43,221 nt of DNA from Candidatus Mediterraneibacter excrementigallinarum (GCA_019120075.1 DWVT01000163.1:1-43221); one strand, 5' to 3'. Counted from the first letter of the stretch, positions 24,699 to 34,870 are shown. Translations and numbers: made by a program. The notes: generated from the letters alone by a model not told the origin.

Positions 24699-26900
24699 TT
24701 AAAAACTGATATTTACCGTACTTTCCATGCACTCTCTGGAATTTTCTCCCACATAGATCTTAAATTCTCCGTCTTCCAGACAGTACTCTCCTTCATTATT
24801 GTAAAATCCCATCTTCCGTTTAGGAAGAATAAATTCGACTTTTCTTTCCTCTCCCGGCTCCAGATCTACTCTGCGGAAGTCTTTCAGTTCCTTTACCGGA
24901 CGGACAATGCTCGCCGTTACATCACGCATATAAAGCTGCACAATCTCTGTTCCTTTTCTTGAACCTGTATTCTTCACAGAGACGCTGACAGCAAGGGAAT
25001 CCTCTCTCTCCTCCACAGCAAGATCCTTAAATGAAAAAGCAGTGTAGCTGAGCCCGTAGCCGAAGGGATACAGAGAATCATACGGCGCGTCCAGATACCT
25101 GGACGTAAACTTGCTCTTTCCGCCCGGTCTTCCTGTATTCGGATGATTATAGTAGATCGGGCATTGACCTGTCACTGCCGGGAAAGATGAAGCCAGATGT
25201 CCGGATGGATTTACATCCCCGGCAAGGACTGACGCGACCGCATTTCCCATCTGGATCCCCAGATGCCATGCCTCCACGATCGCGGGTATATGTTCCGCCT
25301 CCCACTCAAGGGCAAGAGGACGTCCGTTCATAAGAACAGCGACCACCGGTTTGCCGGTTTCCATAAGCTTTTTGAGCATTTCTCTCTGGCATCCCGGAAG
25401 GGTGATATCCGCCCTGGAAGACGCCTCTCCGGACATACTCACCAACTCGCCAACAACTGCAACGATCACATCGCCGTATTCCGCAGCTTTCTCTATCTCT
25501 TCCTCATTTATCTCTGTGGAAGGACCTCCGCAGGGGAAATACTCCAGATTTTCGAACCGTTCCTTCATGCCGTCAAGGACGCTGACGCAGTCCTTCTCCT
25601 TCCAGCTGATGGACCAGGCTCCCACAACTTCCTCCCGCTTATCCGCAAGTTCTCCTACGACACTCACTTTTTTCTTCGGGTCGATAGGAAGAAGTTCATT
25701 CTCATTCTTCAGAAGAACAATGGATTCTTCCGCTGCCTTTCTCGCCAGCGCCACATGTTCAGCCGGAAGTTCCTCATAGGTTCCGATCACCTCTTCCGGC
25801 ACATAGGGATGGTCAAAAAGCCCAAGCCACATCTTGACCCGAAGGACTCTCTCCACCGCCTCATCGATGACATCCATGGAAACTTTTCCTTCCTCCACGG
25901 CTTCTTTCAGGTGGTCCCGGTAGATGCCGGTTCCCATATCCATATCAAGGCCAGCATTTACTGCCTGGATCCCTGCGTCCTTTTCATCGGATGCGATACC
26001 GTGGGTCACACACTCCCGGATCGCATTCGCGTCACTGACCACAAATCCCGGCAGATGATACGTTTCTTTCAGGATCTTTCGAAGGGTAAACGGATTGACA
26101 GTACATGGAACGCCGTTCAGGTCATTAAAGGATGCCATCACGGTCTGAGCGCCTTCTTCCACCGCTGCCTTAAAGGGCGGAAGATATGTATTATAGAGCA
26201 TATAGGGCGCCATACTCGTCGTGTTGTAGTCTCTTCCGGACTCACAGGCTCCATACGCTACATAATGTTTCAGACACGCCGCCACATAATTTCCCGGGGA
26301 GCTGTGATCATTCTGGAGTCCTCTCACTTTTGCCCGGGCAAACTCGGAGACAAGATAAGGATCCTCCCCCGGTCCCTCGGAGACGCGCCCCCACCGGGCG
26401 TCTCTCGCCACGTCGATCATAGGTGCAAAATGCCACGCCACCCCATGAGCTCTGGATTCTTTTGCCGCCATCTGCGCTGTCTTTTCAAATAAATCCGTAT
26501 CAAAACTTCCCGCCTCCGCGATTGCGATGGGATAGACGCTGCGGAACCCGTGGATCACATCCAGTCCGAAGATCAGCGGGATACCCAGCCTGCTCTCCTC
26601 CACCGCAATCTTCTGCAGTTCATTCACTTTCTCCGGATCCTGGATCATCAGGGAACTCACTCTTCCGGCACGGATATCATCCTCATGATAATCCTGCTCC
26701 GCCGTACTCATGATCTTCTCGAACTCTTCCTGAGAGATCCTGCCGTCCGTCATCATCTCGATCAGTTCCTCGAAAGGAACGTCAAATCCGCCCACGATCG
26801 AGACGGATTCCTGGTTCAGCTGACCAATCTTCTCCTCCAGTGTCATCTGAGAGAGAAGATCCTTTATTTTCTCTTCCTGCTGCTTTGTCAGTCCGGTCAT
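24699..26900 (-). CDS. GH3 family beta-glucosidase
   Basis: This 733-aa GH3 enzyme has an N-terminal barrel with the KHYVAYG segment (about residue 211) and nucleophile D290 in GFVVSDANA. The alpha/beta sandwich domain (about 385-560) is followed by a C-terminal fibronectin III-like domain (about 630-720). It lacks a signal peptide, so it acts on imported glycosides. Members remove terminal beta-D-glucose or xylose from plant O-glycosides. It precedes an esterase in the same unit and follows the GPH symporter, whose terminator partly separates the two. Specificity cannot be fixed from sequence. Confidence 0.9.
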   Translation of the reverse strand: MTGLTKQQEEKIKDLLSQMTLEEKIGQLNQESVSIVGGFDVPFEELIEMMTDGRISQEEFEKIMSTAEQDYHEDDIRAGRVSSLMIQDPEKVNELQKIAVEESRLGIPLIFGLDVIHGFRSVYPIAIAEAGSFDTDLFEKTAQMAAKESRAHGVAWHFAPMIDVARDARWGRVSEGPGEDPYLVSEFARAKVRGLQNDHSSPGNYVAACLKHYVAYGACESGRDYNTTSMAPYMLYNTYLPPFKAAVEEGAQTVMASFNDLNGVPCTVNPFTLRKILKETYHLPGFVVSDANAIRECVTHGIASDEKDAGIQAVNAGLDMDMGTGIYRDHLKEAVEEGKVSMDVIDEAVERVLRVKMWLGLFDHPYVPEEVIGTYEELPAEHVALARKAAEESIVLLKNENELLPIDPKKKVSVVGELADKREEVVGAWSISWKEKDCVSVLDGMKERFENLEYFPCGGPSTEINEEEIEKAAEYGDVIVAVVGELVSMSGEASSRADITLPGCQREMLKKLMETGKPVVAVLMNGRPLALEWEAEHIPAIVEAWHLGIQMGNAVASVLAGDVNPSGHLASSFPAVTGQCPIYYNHPNTGRPGGKSKFTSRYLDAPYDSLYPFGYGLSYTAFSFKDLAVEEREDSLAVSVSVKNTGSRKGTEIVQLYMRDVTASIVRPVKELKDFRRVDLEPGEERKVEFILPKRKMGFYNNEGEYCLEDGEFKIYVGENSRECMESTVNISF

Positions 26901-26938
26901 TTACAGTACCTCCATTTTCATTAAATCACTGATTTCAA

Positions 26939-26984
26939 AAAATCCCCAGGGACTGCACATTGCCGTCACATATCCGGGGATTTT
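26939..26984 (-). terminator. Intrinsic terminator after the GPH symporter
   Basis: AAAATCCCC (26939-26947) and GGGGATTTT (26976-26984) form a nine-base stem, and the minus-strand exit is TTTTTT. The loop is long (28 bases) but has further GGA/TCC pairing at its base. Confidence 0.7.
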
Positions 26985-27005
26985 ATACGTGTTATTCAGT
27001 TTTCA

Positions 27006-28391
27006 TCATTCTGCTTTCGCAGCGTTTCTTGCATCAATCTCTACTCTGATCTTATCCATCATCTTCTTATCCAGTTTGTAGAAGAATACCGGAATCACGG
27101 AGATAAGGATGCATGCTGCCGGAAGCAGGTTAACTACCGCATTGATTCCCATCTTTGCCGCCTCAGTCTGCTCTACATTCGGGACATACCCGGTAGCTGC
27201 AATAAGAAGTACTCCAACAGAGCCGGCAACAGCCGTTGCAAGTTTAACTCCAAAGCTCAAGAAAGAGTATGTAACGCCTTCCTCACGGACGCCATATTTC
27301 CAATCTCCATACTCAACACAGTCGGAAAGCATTCCTGTACAAATGTTACTTGCTGAGTTTGCCAATCCAATAACTGCGCTGACCGCAATAAGGAACGGAA
27401 GATTGTTTGCCGGTACGAGGAACATGATAATAAATCCTATGATCTGAATCACATTCAGAAAGATTAACCAGTTCTTTTTGCCAAACACTTTCGTAGTCCA
27501 CGGAAGGATCAGCGTTCCAATAAACTGGAAAGCGGTCATCGTTGAAAAAAGCGGTGCGATTACTGCCGCAGAACCGACAACATAAATCGCATAATATGTA
27601 AGCAGCGACATACGTCCCATAATTGCGATAGATCCCATAAATACACAGAAAACAGTAATGCGGAGCTGATCATTTTTAAGCACCATTTTCAAAGACTGAA
27701 GGAATGGTCTTTTTTTCTGATCTGCAACAGGTTTTTCAACTACGACTGTTTCTTTACATCCTGCAGCACAAAGCCAAAAACAAGGAATCATAACAATTGA
27801 ACAGATCACAGTTGTAACAAAATACCCTCTGGCATTCGGAACATCGCTATTTCCAAAGAACAGGATCATCGGCATTGCAACTGCACCAAGAATAAACTGG
27901 ATCACAGCGCCACCAATACCACGCGCCGATGTATAGTTCATACGGACCTGGGAATCTCTTGCGATCCTGTTTACAAGGCTTCCGTAAGTGATACAGACTA
28001 CCGTGTACGCCATTCCTGCACCGATGTAACATACCAGACAGAGCAGGACTTTTGTCATTCCTGTCACCGGGAATACGGTAAAAGTCAGAATGTTGAACAC
28101 TGCCAGAAACGGCGGCGCAAACATCAGATAGGGACGGAATTTTCCCCAGCGTGTGTTGGTACGGTCTGCGATCATTCCCATCATCGGATCGTTTGCCGCA
28201 TCCCAGATACGCGCGATCAGCATGATCGCGGAAACCGCTACTGCCGTCAATCCTACTACATCCGTATAAAAAATGGTCAGATACTGGTTGATCATATACC
28301 AGCTCATCTGAGATCCGATCTCACCGAAACTGTAGCAGAATCCGACTTTAAGATTTGTCTTTTCCTGTACTGTTACTTGTTGTTTCTCCAT
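27006..28391 (-). CDS. GPH-family sugar:cation symporter (MFS)
   Basis: This 461-aa membrane protein has about 12 hydrophobic segments and the start typical of the glycoside-pentoside-hexuronide family (LKVGFCYSFGEIGSQMSWY). The MFS loop motif is present (MGMIADRTNTRWGKFRPY, about residues 70-88). These carriers import glycosides with Na+ or H+. The ATG at 28391 follows AGGAGGT; an upstream in-frame start lacks a site. It is the only evident sugar importer in the cluster, so it probably brings in intact flavonoid glycosides or oligosaccharides for the cytoplasmic hydrolases. Confidence 0.9.
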   Translation of the reverse strand: MEKQQVTVQEKTNLKVGFCYSFGEIGSQMSWYMINQYLTIFYTDVVGLTAVAVSAIMLIARIWDAANDPMMGMIADRTNTRWGKFRPYLMFAPPFLAVFNILTFTVFPVTGMTKVLLCLVCYIGAGMAYTVVCITYGSLVNRIARDSQVRMNYTSARGIGGAVIQFILGAVAMPMILFFGNSDVPNARGYFVTTVICSIVMIPCFWLCAAGCKETVVVEKPVADQKKRPFLQSLKMVLKNDQLRITVFCVFMGSIAIMGRMSLLTYYAIYVVGSAAVIAPLFSTMTAFQFIGTLILPWTTKVFGKKNWLIFLNVIQIIGFIIMFLVPANNLPFLIAVSAVIGLANSASNICTGMLSDCVEYGDWKYGVREEGVTYSFLSFGVKLATAVAGSVGVLLIAATGYVPNVEQTEAAKMGINAVVNLLPAACILISVIPVFFYKLDKKMMDKIRVEIDARNAAKAE

Positions 28392-28503
28392 AAAGTAAGT
28401 ACCTCCTCTTCCTTTCTTTTGAGACAATTTTACCAATCCGGCGCACTTCCAACTAATGTCTGATAGTCGTATTATGCGGCGATTTTTGTTCTGTTTTTTT
28501 GTT

Positions 28504-28518
28504 ATCCGTGTTACGGAT
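28504..28518. promoter_or_regulatory. Short palindrome upstream of the symporter
   Basis: ATCCGT-GTT-ACGGAT is a perfect 6-3-6 inverted repeat in the 164-base gap upstream of the symporter. The position suits an operator. The regulator is unknown. Confidence 0.3.
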
Positions 28519-28555
28519 TATTGAGAACAAATACTCACATCAGTTTTTTGCCATC

Positions 28556-31159
28556 TCAGTTCTCTGTCTTTTTTATAAGGAGGATATGTCCAAACATTCC
28601 GGACGGTTCCAGCACTGCCCTCTCCGGCCCGAAGATCCCCGGTTTCGTATTTGCATTTCGGATCAGAGTGTTCACAACCCGGATCACGATCTCATTCTCC
28701 CCGTCCCTTACCGCATCCGTGATATCTGCCGCATAGGGCGGACATATCTTTTTCCCGACGTCCTCTCCGTTTACGATCACTTCCATGCATTCATAAACAT
28801 ACTGTGGCTCCAGGACGATCCTGCAGTGTTCCTTCTTCAGGCTGACCTGTTTCCTGTATTCCATAATTCCGGAAAAATCCCTGTGCCGTTCCGATACAGG
28901 GAGCAGTGTGTTCAGTTCTTCCTTCTCTCCTTCTCCGCTCTTTCCCGTTTCATACAGTGTCAGTTCCCATCCGCTGGAAATATCTGTCTCATCCACGATA
29001 TTCCCGCCTGGCTTTTTCCGGAGTTTGCGCTCCGGATCCACAACAAGAATCATGGACTCATAGGGCTTCAGCAGGAGTTCAAATGAGTTTCCATTGCGGG
29101 GCACTTCATACCATGTATCCTCAAGCGCCCGGTATTCTCCGTATGTTCCAGAGGCTGGCAGCGTGACTCTCTCCCTGATCTCAGCGGAAAGGGACGTATT
29201 AAAGAAGAAATAGATATCCTGTTCTTTCTTATAATGGTAGACAACAAGATTCCTGCACTCTTTTTCCGGAATCACATCCGAAACGCCCTTCTGCTTCAGC
29301 CAGCCTGCCAGTTCTTCCAGACTGATAACAGGATACCTTTGCAGAAGTCCGATCTCCCTGGCTTCTCCTGCCCCGATCACTTCCTTTGGCCTGCTGTTTA
29401 TGAACACTGTCGTCAGATCAGGATTTGCGGAGAGAAAACGGAACACTTTCTCACTCAGATATTCCATCTCCGGTATGATCAAAACTTTCATCACCCGCCC
29501 GTTTACGACAAGATTTCCGTCTTCCACACGGGTTCCGTAATATTCAACATCCTCGAACACATCCGCCGGAAGGATTTCATAGTCGATCTGATGCTCCTGG
29601 AGTTTTCTCCCCGGCGCATAAGATCGCATGGCTTTCCCTGCCCAGTCGCCTTCCGCCTCGTACAGAACAGCGGCCTGAGGCACATTCTGTCCTCCGCTGA
29701 AAATACTGCAGAGCCTGTCTGTGTATTTCATCAGTTCTCCGAAAAACGGGAACTGGGGATTGTTTCCCCTCGCATAATAGTGAGGCGGGCAGTCATCGTC
29801 CGGATAGTCCGCCATGGAAAACGCATGTGGTACAAAACGGTTCACACCCTGCGCCACCAGGTAATCCACCAGCCACTTCATATTTTTTATCCCAAGTCCC
29901 CAGCCGTAAGCGCCGAAGTTCTCACACATGAGCCTTCCTTTTTTCTTCGGATCGATCCATGCCTCCGAAGCTCCCAGCTTCGCCAGACCGAAATGGAAGA
30001 ACTGAGAATCCCCCGCGCCGGAAGGATTATGTCTTGTACTGTCCGGATTTCCGGGAACGATCTGATTCCCGATATTATCGATTCCTGCCATATCCTGCCC
30101 TGCCATGGCGCGGAAATAGTGTCCCGCACCGCACCCCAGTCTGGTGTGCTGTCCGTTGTCCTCGATCACATGCCCGATATACTGCACTCCGTGGCTCCTG
30201 CACCACTCTCCGATCTGCCTGCTGAAGTTCTTTTCATAAAGCCGGCTCACACAGTCCATATAGTGGAATCGCAGCGCGGCGCACTTCCCGCCTTCGTCTT
30301 TGTACCAGAGATAAGGGATCTTCTGTTTCCATCCCGCCCCGCAGACGGTCTCCATTTTTTTCTCCAGTTCCCCGCACCACGGAAGAGGCATCATCTTCTC
30401 TCCGATCTTGTCATCCATCTTCAGGTCGTCTGTATTATAAAATCCCGGCTCATCTGAGAAAAACCCGAGGATCGTCTTCCCGAACTCATCTTTATAATGT
30501 TTATAATGAGCTTCGTACACACTCTCAATCAGCACCCGCACGGAGTCCTCGTCAATATAGTTGATATATTCCGGTCTTGCTCCGAAATCTGTTGTCATAA
30601 AGTTCACAAAGATCTGCCATGTCCCCTCCGGGACATCCCAGGTCAGGATTCCGTCTTTCACCTTCCCGGTCAGATCCGTCCCTTCTTCTGACAGAACATC
30701 TCCCTCTATCACCCGGTAAGCGGTGACGCTGAGAACCCGTTTTTCATCGAGTACCGGCTTCACCTGCGGTTTTCCGAAGTCCATCCAGGTAAACTGTTTT
30801 TTTGTGAGAAGTTCCACATCGACCTGCGCGCATGGCAGAGGTCCGGTCGTCTCGACGAACTGTGTATACAGATATCTCCGTGCCCTCTCCGGATATTTTT
30901 CCGGCAAAAGTCCGTTTGCCTGCCCCGTCGGGAAATGAGCATCGTCCAGGATCCATATCTTCATCCCCCGCTTCTTTGCCTCATCCAGGACAATATCCAC
31001 ATCATGCCACCAGCCTTCTCCCGCAAAGTCCGGATGAGGTCTCGCCTCCAGACAGACTGCCCGGATATTGGACTCGGAAATCTTTTCCATCTCCGTCCGG
31101 ATCACTTCTTCTGATTCGCCCCGCATCCATAGAAACGGGAAAATATTGTTTTCCTGCAT
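28556..31159 (-). CDS. GH106-like glycoside hydrolase (rhamnosidase-type)
   Basis: This protein of about 867 aa has an N-terminal catalytic barrel beginning IFPFLWMRGESEEVIRTEM and ILDDAHFPTG. The C-terminal jelly-roll domain (about 740-865) contains FSGIMEYRKQV, the VNGEDVGKKICPPY strand and GENEIVIRVVNTLIRN, all typical of GH106 and related enzymes that carry a GH2-type sugar-binding fold. The ATG at 31159 follows AAGGTGG; the GTG four codons upstream is inside that site. No signal peptide. Family members remove alpha-L-rhamnose, a common end group on flavonoid glycosides (rutinosides, neohesperidosides). The rhamnose assignment is family-based and moderately sure. Confidence 0.65.
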   Translation of the reverse strand: MQENNIFPFLWMRGESEEVIRTEMEKISESNIRAVCLEARPHPDFAGEGWWHDVDIVLDEAKKRGMKIWILDDAHFPTGQANGLLPEKYPERARRYLYTQFVETTGPLPCAQVDVELLTKKQFTWMDFGKPQVKPVLDEKRVLSVTAYRVIEGDVLSEEGTDLTGKVKDGILTWDVPEGTWQIFVNFMTTDFGARPEYINYIDEDSVRVLIESVYEAHYKHYKDEFGKTILGFFSDEPGFYNTDDLKMDDKIGEKMMPLPWCGELEKKMETVCGAGWKQKIPYLWYKDEGGKCAALRFHYMDCVSRLYEKNFSRQIGEWCRSHGVQYIGHVIEDNGQHTRLGCGAGHYFRAMAGQDMAGIDNIGNQIVPGNPDSTRHNPSGAGDSQFFHFGLAKLGASEAWIDPKKKGRLMCENFGAYGWGLGIKNMKWLVDYLVAQGVNRFVPHAFSMADYPDDDCPPHYYARGNNPQFPFFGELMKYTDRLCSIFSGGQNVPQAAVLYEAEGDWAGKAMRSYAPGRKLQEHQIDYEILPADVFEDVEYYGTRVEDGNLVVNGRVMKVLIIPEMEYLSEKVFRFLSANPDLTTVFINSRPKEVIGAGEAREIGLLQRYPVISLEELAGWLKQKGVSDVIPEKECRNLVVYHYKKEQDIYFFFNTSLSAEIRERVTLPASGTYGEYRALEDTWYEVPRNGNSFELLLKPYESMILVVDPERKLRKKPGGNIVDETDISSGWELTLYETGKSGEGEKEELNTLLPVSERHRDFSGIMEYRKQVSLKKEHCRIVLEPQYVYECMEVIVNGEDVGKKICPPYAADITDAVRDGENEIVIRVVNTLIRNANTKPGIFGPERAVLEPSGMFGHILLIKKTEN

Positions 31160-31200
31160 ATGATCTTCCACCTTTCAGATTGATATTTGATTTTTCTTTG

Positions 31201-31212
31201 AATACGCGTATT
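31201..31212. promoter_or_regulatory. Perfect 12-base palindrome in the GH106-like leader
   Basis: AATACGCGTATT lies about 45 bases before the GH106-like start. A possible -10 box TATACT is on the minus strand at 31227-31232, with no good -35 box, as in activator-dependent promoters. The palindrome would then fall just after the transcription start, a usual place for a repressor site. Confidence 0.35.
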
Positions 31213-31287
31213 GATGAACTGAAAAAAGTATAGCAATATTTGAAAAGAAAGAATTGTACTTTTTTTATAGATATGACAGTATATTTT

Positions 31288-32349
31288 TTACCTGTTTATT
31301 TTCTCCCGGTATTCTTTCGGGGATATCCCGTACCGTTTCCGGAATTTCTTGCTCAGATGACTGGAATCAAAGCACCCCACTTCCTGGCTGATCCGGCTGA
31401 TGCTCAGATCAGTCGTCTCGATCAGCTTCCTGGCATGGTCCACTTTCAGATCACTTACGATCTCATTAAAATTTTTCCCCGTGTGCTGTTTGAGCATCCT
31501 GCTGATATAGGATTCATTATAAGAGAAAAATTCCGCCAGTTCCCGCAGTGTGACTTTACTGTAATTTGCAGCGATATACCCAAGCATAGCAACAATATGG
31601 CGATCTGTACCTCCATTGGAAGATCCGGGTACGACCGCCATCATCTCATAATTTCGTATCAGCCATATGAACATCAGTCTGGCATACAGGACCAGGCATT
31701 CTTCAAATCCGAACCGTCTGTTTCTTCTTTCCAGGTACATGTCCCTCCAGAAACCTCTCAGCTTTTTATCCTCCCCTGCAGGAAACAGGAGGAACGGAGC
31801 GACCGCTTTGTCATAGAGTACCTTTTTAAAGAAATCCGACAGAAGGTTCTTTTCCCTCAGCATCCCGAAGAAAAAGTGTTCAAATGCATCCCTGCTCACG
31901 ATCAGGTTCATGACCACATCCTCATCGTGGACCGCTGCAAGCGCATGCATGGTATCCGGCGCCAGAAAGCAGACGTCGCCTGCTTTCATTTCCAACGAAG
32001 TTTCACCGATATGATTTACACATGTTCCGCTGTATACATAAATAATCTCAAAAAAGGCATGGTTATGGATAATGGGAAAAGCATACCTCTCATGCAGCCC
32101 CAGATCCACATCCTCCCGGTCCGCATAGATTCCTTTCTTCTCCAGCGTAGTGCCATAACCGGAAAATGTTGTAGACCGGTAATACTCCCGCATGTCAGGG
32201 AGTCCCGGATCGTCTTGAGCCAGTTTTCTGTAGCTTTCAAAGGACAGCGGCGTCTCCAGCAGTTCCCTTTTACCCGACTCATAAATTTTTTTCATGATCT
32301 TTTCCTGCCCTGTCAGCGGGAACAACTCTCTCAGCGATCTTTCTTTCAT
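31288..32349 (-). CDS. AraC family regulator with cupin sensor
   Basis: This 353-aa protein has an N-terminal cupin (about 75-150, with HNHAFFEIIYVYSG and LAPDTMHAL as the metal-pocket strands) and two helix-turn-helix motifs at the C-terminus (TLRELAEFFSYNESYISRML; ISRISQEVGCFDSSHLSKKF). It ends KRYGISPKEYRE. It lies 13 bases after the AraC-GH39 gene. It is upstream of the GH106-like gene and symporter and is their likely activator. Its inducer is unknown. Confidence 0.85.
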   Translation of the reverse strand: MKERSLRELFPLTGQEKIMKKIYESGKRELLETPLSFESYRKLAQDDPGLPDMREYYRSTTFSGYGTTLEKKGIYADREDVDLGLHERYAFPIIHNHAFFEIIYVYSGTCVNHIGETSLEMKAGDVCFLAPDTMHALAAVHDEDVVMNLIVSRDAFEHFFFGMLREKNLLSDFFKKVLYDKAVAPFLLFPAGEDKKLRGFWRDMYLERRNRRFGFEECLVLYARLMFIWLIRNYEMMAVVPGSSNGGTDRHIVAMLGYIAANYSKVTLRELAEFFSYNESYISRMLKQHTGKNFNEIVSDLKVDHARKLIETTDLSISRISQEVGCFDSSHLSKKFRKRYGISPKEYREKINR

Positions 32350-32361
32350 CTCATATTTCCT

Positions 32362-34755
32362 TTATATCTCGGTGACGATAATGTTCTGGATCTCCTGCGC
32401 TCCCAGCACGGTCTCGATCTCCAGTATTCCTTTCACACTCTTCTGCTGCCTCAGATAAATCTTCGGCTGAGTAACAGACTTAAGGTACTCCATTTCCTCC
32501 AGGTTCAGATCATTGTAATACCCGATCTTCTCCCATTCGTTCTGGATATTTCCAAACTCCTGATTCACGGAGTATATCTTGATCTGATACGTTCCTTCCT
32601 CTACATTTTTTAATCTGACAGTCATCTGGAGACGTTCGTTGTCCTCGAACATCCCTGCCTGCCGTTCCACCTCAATTTCGTCTTCCTCCACCAGATAATA
32701 CCGGAAATTAAAATGCTTATAGTTGTGACAGCAGATACTGATCTGTTTCGATCCGCTGCGGGTGGCAACGGCGTTTTCATTTTTCCCGATGCACTGCCCT
32801 CCAAGCGCGTTCATAAATTTGAACGCGTAATATGAGGGTTTTCGTATCCCGTCCTTTGTGAGGAGTCCGCAGCCGCCGTACAGGATCTTTTTCGTGTCGT
32901 AATAATCCGAGAAAAGGTCGGAAGCAAGCCAGTAACCGATCACATCTGCCTTCTGACAGTTCTGTATCAGATTCTTCATAACATAGGCGCCTTTAAAGCA
33001 GCTGTCGTTGAGCACATTCCTGTTAGACAGGGAATTGCTCCACTCCGTCACATGAAGTTCCGCATCCATCTGCACTTCGTTCATGCACCGGCGTGTTTCC
33101 TCTATCTGATTTCTCAGATAATCCCTGTCAGGGGCATAGGCACTCCGCCCCGCATCTATGATCTTTTTATCGATAATATACGGATAACTGTACAGGCTGA
33201 TGAAATCCGGCTGTACCTTTCTTTTTTTCCATTTTACCAGGATCTCCTGCAAGTTCTCTCCCGGGTCGTTCAGGCTGAAACCGGCTCCCCCGATATGGAT
33301 ACCTGGGACATAGGTCTTAAAGATCCCGTATATGATCTCAAACGTGTCAAAATATTTTTCCGGTTCCACATTGGAACGGATCACCGAATTTTTCTCCAGC
33401 TCTATGTACCACGTCTCCACCTCTTCCATACCGTAACGCTTTACAAGATGACGGATCAGCTCCTCCAGAAATCCCTTATTCTTTTCTATGATTCGCATTT
33501 GATTCTTATTATCGATATCGACCAGTCTTTTATGGACATTCTGAAATACTTCTTTTGCCTTGAATCCCAGCTCGACATAAGGGTGTATCCCCTTCTCCAC
33601 GAGAAAATCCAGAACCTTATCGATCATGCTGAAATTATATTTTGTCTTTTTTTCATCCAGGAATATCATCATCTCATCCGACAGAAAGTTCCAGAACCTG
33701 ACATACTCGAATCCAAGATTCTCTTTCAGATATTCGATCTGTTCCCTGACATCATATCGCAAAATATCTTCTGCCGGACCGATGTTGATCATCTTTTTCC
33801 AGTTTTTTCCAATCCATGTTTTCTGATCCGTATCACACTCCAAAATAGACACTGTGGAATCGCCTTCTTTCGGTGCGTCCACGTGATTGGATGTCAGATA
33901 CTGTTCTACTCTGGTCAAGATTTCTTCTGAATTTGTCTCCTGCTCTTCCCGCTCCGTCTTAGCCTGCATCTCTTCCCGGTATTCCGCCGGAGTCTGATGA
34001 TAGATCTCGCGAAATGTCTTGTTAAAGCCTGCAAGATTGGAAAAACCATTATCCATGGCAATCTTGATGATAGATTTGTCAGAGTAGATCAGTTCCCCTA
34101 CCGCATGCTCCATCCGGATATTGTTGACCAGCTTCAGAAAACTCAGCCCGAAATTCCGCTTGATGTATTTCGACAGATACGCGTTTGACAGATACAGTTT
34201 ATCCGCAAGTTCCTGTAACGTGATCTGCTCCTGATAATGAGACATGATATAATTCAGGATCTCATTCATCCTCTCATCCGAAATCCCTCTCAGAGAATCG
34301 TAATGGCTCATGCCTTTCTTTACGATAAAAGACGATGTGAGCAGATAAAGCATCTGATAAGATATGCTTCTTCTTAACAGAAATGCCTGCCCTTCCGTTG
34401 TCTGGTAGTAATTAAATATCTGCCGGATATAATAGCGCATCTTTTCATAACTCTCTGATCTTTCCACAGTAGAGTCACAGAGAAAATATACCTGCTCCCC
34501 CTGGAACATCTCTGTCAGCATCTTATAATTGACAAAAATGCTCCCGATCAGTACTTCTCCTGAAGCGTGCCATTCGTGTCTGACATTGGAATTCACAATG
34601 AGAAAGTCATCCGTCTTCAGCGTATGGGAACCGTTTTCTCCACCCAGTTCTATCTCTCCGTCCAATACATATATGATCTCCGGTTCCTGGTGGAAGTGGA
34701 GTTCACGGTCTCTCATCGTTGAAAACTGACATTCTATGATCTCTTCGTACTTCAT
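32362..34755 (-). CDS. AraC regulator fused to a GH39-type domain lacking the acid/base Glu
   Basis: This 797-aa protein is a paralogue of the one at 10239-12617: cupin (1-130, with HFHQEPEIIYVLDGE), double helix-turn-helix (about 165-260) and GH39-like barrel (about 285-797). The acid/base position that reads N-E-P in GH39 enzymes is WYIELEKNS here, so the Glu is replaced. The nucleophile region keeps Glu (HVTEWSNS). It is therefore probably catalytically dead or badly impaired and likely a sugar sensor. AGAAGG precedes the ATG. The downstream AraC gene is probably co-transcribed. Confidence 0.8.
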   Translation of the reverse strand: MKYEEIIECQFSTMRDRELHFHQEPEIIYVLDGEIELGGENGSHTLKTDDFLIVNSNVRHEWHASGEVLIGSIFVNYKMLTEMFQGEQVYFLCDSTVERSESYEKMRYYIRQIFNYYQTTEGQAFLLRRSISYQMLYLLTSSFIVKKGMSHYDSLRGISDERMNEILNYIMSHYQEQITLQELADKLYLSNAYLSKYIKRNFGLSFLKLVNNIRMEHAVGELIYSDKSIIKIAMDNGFSNLAGFNKTFREIYHQTPAEYREEMQAKTEREEQETNSEEILTRVEQYLTSNHVDAPKEGDSTVSILECDTDQKTWIGKNWKKMINIGPAEDILRYDVREQIEYLKENLGFEYVRFWNFLSDEMMIFLDEKKTKYNFSMIDKVLDFLVEKGIHPYVELGFKAKEVFQNVHKRLVDIDNKNQMRIIEKNKGFLEELIRHLVKRYGMEEVETWYIELEKNSVIRSNVEPEKYFDTFEIIYGIFKTYVPGIHIGGAGFSLNDPGENLQEILVKWKKRKVQPDFISLYSYPYIIDKKIIDAGRSAYAPDRDYLRNQIEETRRCMNEVQMDAELHVTEWSNSLSNRNVLNDSCFKGAYVMKNLIQNCQKADVIGYWLASDLFSDYYDTKKILYGGCGLLTKDGIRKPSYYAFKFMNALGGQCIGKNENAVATRSGSKQISICCHNYKHFNFRYYLVEEDEIEVERQAGMFEDNERLQMTVRLKNVEEGTYQIKIYSVNQEFGNIQNEWEKIGYYNDLNLEEMEYLKSVTQPKIYLRQQKSVKGILEIETVLGAQEIQNIIVTEI

Positions 34756-34870
34756 CCTGCACCTTCTTTACTGTTTACATTACATGCTGTTTTTCATTTT
34801 ATCATGTTTCCTCATGATTTTACAGTTTAAAGTATGCTGTCCTTTATCTTACGGATCCAGATGGCGCAAT

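Noticed and set aside
25263-26492. Plus-strand open frame (409 codons) opposite the GH3 gene
   Set aside because: Antisense to the GH3 catalytic domain, composition is Arg/His/Cys-rich and unlike a real protein, no ribosome site.
29234-30457. Plus-strand open frame (407 codons) opposite the GH106-like gene
   Set aside because: Antisense to a conserved glycosidase; no domain recognised.
34801-34818. ATCATG/CATGAT hairpin upstream of the second AraC-GH39 gene
   Set aside because: Six-base stem without a U-run in AT-rich DNA; could easily occur by chance.
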